Below, one piece after another: positions 5,527 through 12,446 of a stretch of 15,559 bases of DNA. The DNA is from an uncultured Bacteriovorax sp. GTDB lineage: Bacteria; Bdellovibrionota; Bacteriovoracia; Bacteriovoracales; Bacteriovoracaceae. Location: assembly GCA_946480715.1 (NCBI GenBank), contig CAMLKK010000052.1:1-15559 (forward strand), in the 5' to 3' direction. A model generated the notes under the pieces. The model made no database searches, was not told the origin of the DNA, and worked only from the letters and a program-made list of their open reading frames with translations. Within the stretch, counting starts at the first letter, position 1, and every line of letters starts with the position of its first letter. The translations under genes and the position numbers were made by a program.

Positions 5527-6258
5527 ATGAAAAAGTTAACGTTAGTTTTGGCCCTACTATTATCATTCCAGTCACAATCTGCAGAGAAATGGAAAATTAC
5601 ATCTCTTGATTGGCAACCATTCTCAGGAAAAGCTCTTCCAGATGGTGGTGCAGGAATTGCTGTTCTTAAGGAAGCCTTAAAGGCAGAAGGAATTGAACTG
5701 GTCGTTGAATTTTATCCGTGGACAAGAGCACTTGAGACGGCAAAAGACGCTTCATATGTTGGTTATTATCCAGCATGGCCGGAAGATGTCGTTGCTGGTT
5801 TCACAAAGTCTGATGTTATCTTTAAATCACCTGTTGGATTTGCTGAAAATAAATCAAAGCCACTGACTTGGACAAAGCTTGAAGATCTAAAAGGTAAATC
5901 AATTGGAACGGTTCAAGACTACGGTAACACTCCAGAGTTCAACGCTCTCGTTAAAGCGGGAACTATTAAAGCAGAAGTTTCAACTGATGATTTGACAAAC
6001 GTTAAAAAAGTTGCGGCAGGAAGAATTGATGGTGCTTTCATCGACCTCAATAACCTGGACTACTTTTTGAAAAACGATGCTAAAGATCTTGCTGGTAAAG
6101 TACAAGCGAATGCTAAAATGATCGACACGAAAGATCTGGTACTCGCCATCAATACAAAGTTCGCCAATAAAAATGCGGCAGAAATCATTAAGCGTGCTAT
6201 CTCGAAAGTTAATGCTGAAAAAATTATTCAGGATTACAAAGCAAAACACCTAAAATAA
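5527..6258 (+). CDS. Periplasmic solute-binding protein, family 3 type (divergent paralogue)
   Basis: A 243-residue secreted binding protein. The signal peptide is about residues 1-19, with cleavage after SQSA. The mature part keeps the family order: WKITSLDWQPFSG, an α-helical KEALKAEGIEL, YPWTRALETAKDAS (63-76) with GYYPAW, then LKGKSIGTVQDYG and VKKVAAGRIDGAFIDL near the C-terminal third. The PW-R segment and the VKKV-AGR-DG segment are shared with the divergent gene at 4668-5405, so the two are paralogues with changed ligand pockets. AGGAG lies 5 nt before ATG 5527. A strong terminator follows, so it is a single-gene unit. There is no transporter partner; the next plus-strand gene is a chemoreceptor. 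Confidence 0.88.
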   Translation: MKKLTLVLALLLSFQSQSAEKWKITSLDWQPFSGKALPDGGAGIAVLKEALKAEGIELVVEFYPWTRALETAKDASYVGYYPAWPEDVVAGFTKSDVIFKSPVGFAENKSKPLTWTKLEDLKGKSIGTVQDYGNTPEFNALVKAGTIKAEVSTDDLTNVKKVAAGRIDGAFIDLNNLDYFLKNDAKDLAGKVQANAKMIDTKDLVLAINTKFANKNAAEIIKRAISKVNAEKIIQDYKAKHLK

Positions 6259-6284
6259 ATCTGAAAAGAATTTATTCAATACCG

Positions 6285-6311
6285 GGGACCCTCTAAGGGT
6301 CCCTTTTTTTT
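6285..6311 (+). terminator. Rho-independent terminator
   Basis: GGGACCCT / AGGGTCCC, an 8-bp stem with a 3-nt loop, followed by eight T. It lies 26 nt after the stop codon of the plus-strand binding protein. Confidence 0.94.
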
Positions 6312-6352
6312 CCGACCTAAATACTTTTTCTTTCATAACACTAAATTGTGCT

Positions 6353-6379
6353 TAAATTTTTCTAATTAGTGTCGAATAA
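6353..6379 (+). promoter_or_regulatory. Sigma-28 (FliA)-like promoter of the chemoreceptor gene
   Basis: TAAATTTT, 11 nt, then TCGAATAA. The known flagellar/chemotaxis consensus is TAAAGTTT-N11-GCCGATAA, so 7 of 8 and 5 of 8 bases match at exact spacing. The start would leave a leader of about 35 nt before GTG 6423. Flagellar sigma control of a chemoreceptor is biologically expected. Confidence 0.5.
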
Positions 6380-6422
6380 GATTTCAATAAAATAGATTTT
6401 TTCCCGTAGTCGGAGTTAAAAA

Positions 6423-7871
6423 GTGAAAAAGATGAAATGGTCTTTGATTTTCAAATTGATGACTTGGATTAACATTCTCTCTGTCCTTATCATTGTAGGA
6501 CTTTCTTTCACCATTATGACAAAAATGATGGATGGCACAGAAAAGATGGTTGTTTCTGAAATGGAGAATCTAGCAAACTCAGTGAAGCTCACATCAGCGG
6601 ATTATGTGTGGAACTTGAATAACGATGTTCTGAAATCGATTTCAAATCAACTTCTCGACAATAAAAGTATCGAGTCTGTGTCCTTCCTAGATACAAAAAA
6701 TGTCGTGATCACAAAGGCCGAAAAAAAGGCAGGTGAAGCTACAGATATAAAATCGCACAGAAAAATAAAACTTCCGATCATCTATGGTGCTGATAAACAG
6801 ACCATTGGACATATTGAAGTTGCTTACAATCTCTCTAAAGTTCAAGATGTAAAAAAACAATTTTTAACAATTACATTTATCGGAATCATCGCCGCCCAAA
6901 TCATCATGGGTCTCTTCCTGTACTTTGTACTAAGAAGCACGACAAACAAATTAGGATTTATTGCTGAAAAATTAAGAGGTGTCTCGCAGAAGAACCAGGC
7001 ATCATCAGAAGAAGTAAAAACAATTTCTGAAGAAGTTTCTTCTTCTACGCAGGAGCAGGCCGCTTCAATTCAGGAAACAGTCACTACGCTCGATCAAATT
7101 ACCCAAATGGTAAACACATCAGTTGATAGCGCCCAAAGCTCTTCTGTAAAGGCCGAAGAATCGCATTCAATCGCGACTGAAGGTAAAGGTGTCGTAAAAG
7201 AAATGATTCACTCGATGGAACAAATCGACAAATCAAATAAAGACATCATGGAAGAAATTAAACGCAGTAACGAGCGTATTTCGAGCATCGTTAAAGTTAT
7301 CAACGAAATTTCACAAAAGACCACAGTCATTAACGATATCGTATTCCAAACTAAATTATTGTCATTCAACGCCTCAGTTGAAGCTGCCCGCGCTGGTGAA
7401 CACGGCAAGGGATTCGCAGTTGTTGCGGAAGAAGTTGGTAACCTTGCTCAGATGTCTGGTAAGGCCTCAAATGAAATTTCTCAAATCCTTGATGAAAGTA
7501 TTAAAACGGTTAACGCTATCATCAATGAAACAAACACAAACATTCAACGTCTCATCGATATCGGAAACATCAAAGTTAAAGACGGTGTTGCCGTTGCTGG
7601 CCGCTGTGGAAAAGTTCTAGATGAAGTTGTAGATAACGCTGCTCTTGTTAAAACAATGATGAACGAAGTTTCCATCGCTTCGAAAGAACAAGCTGAAGGT
7701 GTTAAAAATATCGCTCTCGCGATGAACCAGCTTGATCAAACGACGCTTTCGAATTCAAGCACAGCAAATCGTTCTTTCCAGAGTTCGAAAGAGCTCTCGT
7801 TACAAGCTGTAGAACTGCAAGAAACTGTTTACGAACTTGAAGCAGAAATCTTTGGTAGAAAGGCAAACTAA
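6423..7871 (+). CDS. Methyl-accepting chemotaxis protein (chemoreceptor)
   Basis: A 482-residue inner-membrane chemoreceptor that controls CheA. Residues about 9-32 are TM1, about 33-146 a small periplasmic sensor, and about 148-170 TM2. The cytoplasmic signalling hairpin spans about 200-475. Its tip is diagnostic: [20 protein letters not shown], then [19 protein letters not shown] (about 304-342), with E320 and R323 kept. EQAASIQET near 211-219 and [10 protein letters not shown] near 421-430 look like methylation regions. Only about 30 residues separate TM2 from the hairpin, so a full HAMP domain is missing or highly reduced. There is no C-terminal CheR-binding pentapeptide; it ends RKAN. 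GTG 6423 is the preferred start: GGAG (6412-6415) is 7 nt away, while ATG 6432 would be 16 nt away. The ligand is unknown. The upstream orphan binding proteins are possible ligand carriers. Confidence 0.95.
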   Translation: MKKMKWSLIFKLMTWINILSVLIIVGLSFTIMTKMMDGTEKMVVSEMENLANSVKLTSADYVWNLNNDVLKSISNQLLDNKSIESVSFLDTKNVVITKAEKKAGEATDIKSHRKIKLPIIYGADKQTIGHIEVAYNLSKVQDVKKQFLTITFIGIIAAQIIMGLFLYFVLRSTTNKLGFIAEKLRGVSQKNQASSEEVKTISEEVSSSTQEQAASIQETVTTLDQITQMVNTSVDSAQSSSVKAEESHSIATEGKGVVKEMIHSMEQIDKSNKDIMEEIKRSNERISSIVKVINEISQKTTVINDIVFQTKLLSFNASVEAARAGEHGKGFAVVAEEVGNLAQMSGKASNEISQILDESIKTVNAIINETNTNIQRLIDIGNIKVKDGVAVAGRCGKVLDEVVDNAALVKTMMNEVSIASKEQAEGVKNIALAMNQLDQTTLSNSSTANRSFQSSKELSLQAVELQETVYELEAEIFGRKAN

Positions 7872-7879
7872 TTGTTCGT

Positions 7880-8692
7880 TTATGATTTTCGTGAGGCCGG
7901 TTTTTTTTCGTGCTCAGGAAGAATTGCTGAGCACGTCGTCCACAGACCGGTACGCAGAGATTCACAAAATTCTTCTGGTAAACCAACCTTTCTCATCTCA
8001 TTGATCACTGGCGTAGGATCATACTGCAGTTCAACCAATTCAAAAGAAATTTCGGTACCAATTAGTTTTGCTTGTGCATACCAAACTCTTTGTGAAAACT
8101 CGTGGGCCGGACGACCAATGACACCGACATTGATCCAAACGCCAAGGCCTGTCTTTTTCATCCAGGGAATTCCTGAATGTGTGACACAAATAGCGTCCAC
8201 GTTATATTTGGAAAACCAATAATCTATTTTTTCATCTGATGTTTCAGATTCAAACACAAATTCATTAACTTCATCCGGTGAGCCGTGACAGAGGAGAATC
8301 TTCTTTCCACCCCATTCAAGTATCATTTGATCTGGAAGCATTTTAAGCCATTCACGATTTGCGAGGGACGTATTTTTCAAAGTGTAATCAAAACTTATCT
8401 GAGCAAATTTTCGATCAAGTGGATCCAAGTACCCACATCCACAATCGGCTTCACCGTTGCCTACTGTTTGATCATAATTTCCTTTAATACATTTAAAATT
8501 ATTCTTTTTGAGCAATTCTATTGAGCGATCAGGATGAGGACCAAATCCTCCAATATCACCAAGGCAGAAGTGATGATCTGCATCTTTTGTTTTTTCAATA
8601 AGTGCTTCAAGCGAAGAAAAATTTGAATAAGGTCCACCACATAAAATAATTTTTTTTACGTTCTGTTGAATTTTCATTACTTCTCGATTCAT
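7880..8692 (-). CDS. Metallophosphoesterase-like protein with a changed active site
   Basis: A 270-residue cytoplasmic protein of the calcineurin-like phosphoesterase superfamily (YfcE/MJ0936-like layout). Motifs in order: CGGPYSN (18-24) where DxHGN is expected, GDIGGFGPHPD (45-55), GNYD (71-74) where GNHD is expected, CHGSP (135-139) and THSGIP (171-176) where GHTHIP is expected. Kept ligands are D46, N72, H136 and H172, which in the family form metal site 2. The site-1 residues are changed: Asp to G20, His to Y22 and the last His to G174; the catalytic His is Y73. It is thus either a one-metal enzyme with new chemistry or a non-catalytic binder. It is last in the phosphonate-transporter run, 14 nt after the ATPase gene. 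The start is uncertain: ATG 8692, or ATG 8677, which has GAGAAG before it. Confidence 0.85.
   Translation of the reverse strand: MNREVMKIQQNVKKIILCGGPYSNFSSLEALIEKTKDADHHFCLGDIGGFGPHPDRSIELLKKNNFKCIKGNYDQTVGNGEADCGCGYLDPLDRKFAQISFDYTLKNTSLANREWLKMLPDQMILEWGGKKILLCHGSPDEVNEFVFESETSDEKIDYWFSKYNVDAICVTHSGIPWMKKTGLGVWINVGVIGRPAHEFSQRVWYAQAKLIGTEISFELVELQYDPTPVINEMRKVGLPEEFCESLRTGLWTTCSAILPEHEKKPASRKS
7909..7935. repeat. Perfect 9-bp inverted repeat in the 3' end of the phosphoesterase gene
   Basis: CGTGCTCAG / CTGAGCACG with a 9-nt loop, inside the last codons of the minus-strand gene and opposite the end of the chemoreceptor gene. Neither strand has a T-run after it (the minus strand continues with eight A), so it is not a standard terminator. 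It may still stall or protect converging transcripts. Confidence 0.55.
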
Positions 8693-8706
8693 TTGATAAT
8701 CTTATA

Positions 8707-9438
8707 TTATGTGAAAAGCGTTTGTTTTTTTTCTTTCAACTGACTAACATCACCATCGTAAATTTTTGTTCCCTTATTAAGTACAACGACTCGGGATGAA
8801 AATTGTTCGATCAAATCCATTGAGTGCATAACTGTGATCAAGCTTAAATCTTTCTTCTCTACTAAATTTTTTAACATCTGCAGAATATCTAATTGCGCCT
8901 TTGGATCGAGCGCCGCCGTTGGCTCATCCGCAAGCAAGAGTTTAGGTTTTTGGGCCAAGGCACGCGCAATAGCTATTTTCTGTTTTTCTCCACCCGACAA
9001 CTGCCTTACTTTCAAATGAGCAAAATGAGACATGCCTACATCCTGCAAGGCCTCATATGCTATTTCATAATCATCTTCTTTAAAAATATTAAACCAAGTA
9101 AAGACTGATTGATTGCGAGGCAATCTTCCTAATAATACATTTTCCAGAACAGTTTTTTGTGGAACAAGACATAGACCCTGATGAATGAAGCCAATTTCCT
9201 GGCGCAATTTCTGTAGCCGTTTGGCCGTAAAAGATTGATCTATTTTTTGATCAATGACATGAAGTTCTCCCGATGTCGGCGATATAGTACCTACAATCAT
9301 TTTAAGCAATGTCGTTTTTCCTGCTCCATTGTGACCAGCAATAGTTACATTTTCATGTTCATTAATTTTCAAATCGATGTGTGAAAGAAGATTTTTACCT
9401 TCTTGAGTTTTATATGAAACTTCATGAAAGTTGATCAT
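8707..9438 (-). CDS. phnC: Phosphonate-type ABC transporter ATPase
   Basis: A 243-residue ATP-hydrolysing subunit that drives import through the neighbouring permease. Walker A is GHNGAGKTT (35-43), the Q-loop is IHQGL (Q87), the signature is LSGGE (147-151), Walker B is LLLADEP (167-173), and the switch histidine is in VMHSMD (H205). The stretch LVPQKTVLENVLLGRLP after the Q-loop is typical of PhnC subunits. All catalytic residues are present. Its ATG overlaps the permease stop by 4 nt (ATGA), with GAGG 7 nt upstream, so it is translationally coupled. It is 14 nt before the phosphoesterase-like gene. Substrate class follows from the neighbouring binding protein; phosphate, phosphite and phosphate-ester importers of the same subfamily cannot be told apart here. 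Confidence 0.92.
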   Translation of the reverse strand: MINFHEVSYKTQEGKNLLSHIDLKINEHENVTIAGHNGAGKTTLLKMIVGTISPTSGELHVIDQKIDQSFTAKRLQKLRQEIGFIHQGLCLVPQKTVLENVLLGRLPRNQSVFTWFNIFKEDDYEIAYEALQDVGMSHFAHLKVRQLSGGEKQKIAIARALAQKPKLLLADEPTAALDPKAQLDILQMLKNLVEKKDLSLITVMHSMDLIEQFSSRVVVLNKGTKIYDGDVSQLKEKKQTLFT

Positions 9439-10316
9439 ACAAATGCCTCACGAATTTTAGCGCTCAAATAATTAAACGAACTCACCATGAAAAAAAGAAA
9501 GAGAATTAACGTCGCTAAACGTTGCCAAGCAAAGAGCGAAATTGCGTCACTCAAAAGTAAACCTATTCCTCCAGCTCCAACTAATCCAAGGACAGCTGAA
9601 TCACGTAAATTAAATTCCCAAACATAAAGATGAAGGGAGAAAAACTGCGAAGTAAGGCCAGGAAGTACTCCATGAATAAAAACTTGAACTCTCCCCGCTC
9701 CACTCATTTTAAGTGCATCGGCCGCATGGAAATCATGTGAATCGATAGCTTCAGCAAAAAGCTTTCCGTAACTTCCCATTGAATGAAGTGCTATGGCCAG
9801 AATTCCGGCCATTGGTCCCAGGCCTACGATTCCAACTAAAAAAAGTCCAAAAACAAGTGTGTGAATGGAACGGAAAAAATTAATCATTAAAAGTGAAAGA
9901 GAACGAATTAGGAACGAAAAATTTAATTTTTTTGAAGCAAGCAGAGAAAGAAAAAAGCCCATTACTGCTGCCAATGCTGAACCCACCGTCGCCACTTTGA
10001 AAGACATCCATCCTGCACGCAAAAGCGAAAAGAGAAATTTCTCTTCAAGTTCTTTTTGGTTTTCGGTGCGAAGAACGACACCTTCGTCATTTTTGTATTC
10101 GAACTTCTCACTACCAGTCCAAACTTTTAAAAAACTAGGTCTCGAAAGCTCTGTAAAAGTATCCTGTAGATTTCTCCACGGTTTTCGACCAAAACTTAGA
10201 TCATCATGACGGACTAAGCTCAACATGCAAATAAACATCACTAGAACATTTAGAGAAACCCAAAGAGATAAAGATCCCTTCAATTTTCTCAAAAGTATTC
10301 TGATGGTGTTTTTCAA
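9435..10316 (-). CDS. phnE: Phosphonate-type ABC transporter permease
   Basis: A 293-residue inner-membrane permease of the PhnE type. TM1 covers about residues 17-36. It is followed by a hydrophilic, periplasm-facing insert of about 60 residues, and then about five more membrane segments between about 100 and 285. The cytoplasmic coupling loop with the EAA-type motif is visible as EAIDSHDFHAADALKMSGAG (about 192-211), followed by VFIHGVLPG. RDSAVLGLVGAGGIG near the C-terminus is highly typical of PhnE. The start codon is TTG at 10316, one base after the stop of the binding-protein gene, with AAAGG about 10 nt before it. The next in-frame ATG codons lie inside TM1, so TTG is preferred. The weak start suggests coupling to translation of the gene before it. 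Confidence 0.9.
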   Translation of the reverse strand: MKNTIRILLRKLKGSLSLWVSLNVLVMFICMLSLVRHDDLSFGRKPWRNLQDTFTELSRPSFLKVWTGSEKFEYKNDEGVVLRTENQKELEEKFLFSLLRAGWMSFKVATVGSALAAVMGFFLSLLASKKLNFSFLIRSLSLLMINFFRSIHTLVFGLFLVGIVGLGPMAGILAIALHSMGSYGKLFAEAIDSHDFHAADALKMSGAGRVQVFIHGVLPGLTSQFFSLHLYVWEFNLRDSAVLGLVGAGGIGLLLSDAISLFAWQRLATLILFLFFMVSSFNYLSAKIREAFV

Positions 10317-10317
10317 A

Positions 10318-11190
10318 TTATTTTGCCTTTGGAATGAGTTTACCTGTCGCTAAACCTGCATCTTTAATCGGACGATAAAAAGTATCATCTTTTTTAACAA
10401 ATCCAGTGTAGTGAGCTGGTAATAATGCCGGATTTTTTTTAAGTTCATTTTTTACGTTAAGAAGTGCTTTTCGAACTTGTTCAACAAACTTTTTATTCTT
10501 CATTAACTCAGGACTGAGAGCAAAAGCATCGTTTGGTAATGGTGCCGATGTCCAGATGATGACAGATTTTTTCGCATCGATTAGACCTTGTTCAATCATG
10601 GCATTTCGATTTCTATTGTAATCAGCTCCAGCATCAAGCTCGCCTGCCGTTACTTGAGTTTCAATGGCCTGGTGTTTTGTATAAAGAACTTTTCCAAAAA
10701 ATTCTTCCGGCTCTTTTATGTTAAATGTTTTTTGAAAATGGTGGAAAGGAATCAAATATCCAGAAGTCGAACCTTTGTCTCCAAAAGCAAAAGTTTTTCC
10801 TTTTAATTGCTCTAATTTCGTTATTCCAGAATTGGGATGAGTGATAATGTGTGCAAAATATTCTGGTTTATCATCATAAAGAATCGTTGCAATCGCTTCC
10901 GCCCCAGATTCGTTGTTTGCCAAAACATAACCCCACGGACCAAGAAGTCCCATATCTGTTTCACCGGTTGCAAGTGATTTTGCCAACCCCTCCCAGGTAT
11001 CTACCGTTTTTAACTGCACTGGACGTTTAAGTTCACGTGCAAGGTAATCCGCCAGAGGTTTATATGTCTCATCGTTTTTCTCAATACTCGGCTGAAAAAG
11101 ACCCACTCCAAACTTTAATGCTGGAAGTTCAGATTGGGACCATGCAGAAGGAGCAAGCGCCAGTGCAATTAGAAGCCAATTTTTTATCAT
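10318..11190 (-). CDS. phnD: Phosphonate/phosphate-type periplasmic binding protein
   Basis: A 290-residue periplasmic receptor of the PhnD family that presents ligand to the permease. Signal peptide is about residues 1-18. Family hallmarks are LKFGVGLFQPS, WEGLAKSLATGETDMGLLGP (about 66-85) with GYVLAN, SGITKLEQLKGKTFAFGDKG (about 121-140), then STSGYLIP (141-148), the Ser/Thr-rich phospho-group binding loop. TAGELDAGAD in the second lobe is also typical. Start is ATG 11190 because GGAG (11197-11200) is 6 nt away. An upstream GTG at 11202 is rejected, as that ribosome site would lie inside the gene. It follows the SGNH gene after 35 nt, so it may be co-transcribed or use the AT-rich palindromic region between them. 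No C-P lyase gene is in the window, so phosphite, phosphate or phosphate esters are also possible ligands. Confidence 0.92.
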   Translation of the reverse strand: MIKNWLLIALALAPSAWSQSELPALKFGVGLFQPSIEKNDETYKPLADYLARELKRPVQLKTVDTWEGLAKSLATGETDMGLLGPWGYVLANNESGAEAIATILYDDKPEYFAHIITHPNSGITKLEQLKGKTFAFGDKGSTSGYLIPFHHFQKTFNIKEPEEFFGKVLYTKHQAIETQVTAGELDAGADYNRNRNAMIEQGLIDAKKSVIIWTSAPLPNDAFALSPELMKNKKFVEQVRKALLNVKNELKKNPALLPAHYTGFVKKDDTFYRPIKDAGLATGKLIPKAK

Positions 11191-11202
11191 AAAAAACTCC
11201 AC

Positions 11203-11214
11203 TATAAATTTATA
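11203..11214. repeat. 12-bp perfect palindrome upstream of the phosphonate-type transporter
   Basis: TATAAATTTATA lies 13-24 nt before ATG 11190, next to its ribosome site. It could be an operator or simply an AT-rich promoter (TATAGT and TATAAA boxes on the minus strand). No -35 element is clear. Confidence 0.35.
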
Positions 11215-11225
11215 ACTATATTACC

Positions 11226-12446
11226 CTATTTTTTTCTTTTGAGCTTCCAGGTTTTTTCGAGTTGGTTGCCGATCGCCACAGTCATAAGCTCATTGCCTAG
11301 TATACTTCCATTTTCATAGTAATAGTGAATATGGTCCGAATACATTCTCTGTTTAATAGGTCCAAACAGCGTTGTTAAGCTATAGACAGGAAGCCCTTCC
11401 GCATGAAGCTCCTGATAGGCCTTTTCAATCATCTGATAATGTTCTTTACTAATGAATTCAGTCCTCAGCTTTTCTTCATCGGTAAGTTCTTTTCCGTATA
11501 AACGAGTCGGTTGAAGAAATTGAGCGCTTCTAATATTCGAAATCTTCGCTAGTAGATGCATTTTTCGATTATAGCTTTTTAGCTGGTTGATTACCCACTT
11601 CTCACTCTCTGGTAACGGAAGTTTTAAATTTTCAGCATTGCCTTCACTGAATTCTTGAATGAGATCTCTGCCAAAGACGACTCGGTCAATGATGGCCACT
11701 TGAATTTTATAGAGAGCATTCAAAAAATAAGAATGTTTAAAGAATGAGTGAGACAACCAAGAACGGTAGCGACCTGCCATATTTAAAAAATGAAAACGAT
11801 AACTTTCTTTACCTGAATAAGCTAAAATCATTTGCGCTGCAGGAACATGTTCAAAGGGACGTGAAAAAGTTAGATGATGAGCTTCATTATAACCATCGAT
11901 AGAGATGATACCGTCGATTCGGTCTCCATAAATGGCCAGAACATTAAATTGGTTTGGCTGTGACCAGGCCCCCATGGCGCCTACATGAATCTTGAATTGT
12001 TTCTTCTCTGGAGGATAGAAATGCTTATTCAGATAATTCTCAAAATAGTTTTCGATTCCTGCCTTGCCATAAACAGCAAAAAGTTGCGCAACCGATCCAC
12101 CTAGAATCATGACTGTGAAATCATCTGATGATTTTTTCTGAGGCAAATCTCTTTTAGAATCAAAACCGACATTATTTCCTTTTCCTTCACACCCGGAAGG
12201 GACCCACTCTTTTCTTCGCATGATAAAACCGAGCATGGGATGACCAATTGAGGCAGCAGAAAAAGAACAATTGGTCTCTTGTCCTATATCATCAATGTAG
12301 CCGTTGTAGGATTGTTGAAGATACTTATCAATTCCGTTTTTTCTTTCAGCCCGAGTAAATGCAAAAAAAGAAATTCCCTCTAAAGTCAGTAAAGTGGCAC
12401 TGACTAATATTAAAAATAACAAAAACGAAAATAAATTTTTCTTCAT
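11226..12446 (-). CDS. SGNH-hydrolase-like envelope-anchored protein, copy 2
   Basis: A 406-residue protein with an N-terminal membrane anchor (about 6-29) and a soluble, probably periplasmic, SGNH-type domain. Visible blocks: ILGGSVA (block I, nucleophile S118), HVGAMGAWSQ (block II Gly, about 154-163), IDGYNE (block III Asn, N187) and YSDHIHY (block V, D371 and H374). C60 and C86 could form a disulfide, which supports an export location. The family acts as acyl- or carbohydrate-ester hydrolases or transferases on glycans. It aligns without gaps over the full length to the gene directly upstream, so it is a tandem duplicate. Its ATG overlaps that gene's stop by 4 nt. Context with a carbamoyltransferase suggests a role in modifying a surface polymer. 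The exact substrate is unknown. Confidence 0.78.
   Translation of the reverse strand: MKKNLFSFLLFLILVSATLLTLEGISFFAFTRAERKNGIDKYLQQSYNGYIDDIGQETNCSFSAASIGHPMLGFIMRRKEWVPSGCEGKGNNVGFDSKRDLPQKKSSDDFTVMILGGSVAQLFAVYGKAGIENYFENYLNKHFYPPEKKQFKIHVGAMGAWSQPNQFNVLAIYGDRIDGIISIDGYNEAHHLTFSRPFEHVPAAQMILAYSGKESYRFHFLNMAGRYRSWLSHSFFKHSYFLNALYKIQVAIIDRVVFGRDLIQEFSEGNAENLKLPLPESEKWVINQLKSYNRKMHLLAKISNIRSAQFLQPTRLYGKELTDEEKLRTEFISKEHYQMIEKAYQELHAEGLPVYSLTTLFGPIKQRMYSDHIHYYYENGSILGNELMTVAIGNQLEKTWKLKRKK

Noticed and set aside
7909..7935. Terminator between the convergent chemoreceptor and phosphoesterase genes
   Set aside because: The stem is perfect but no T-run follows it on either strand, and it lies within coding sequence.
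7872..8222. Plus-strand open frame after the chemoreceptor
   Set aside because: It is the shadow of the phosphoesterase-like gene on the other strand, which has clear motif order.
11191..11202. GTG 11202 as start of the phosphate/phosphonate-binding protein
   Set aside because: It would place the GGAG ribosome site inside the gene and put four residues before the signal peptide. ATG 11190 fits better.
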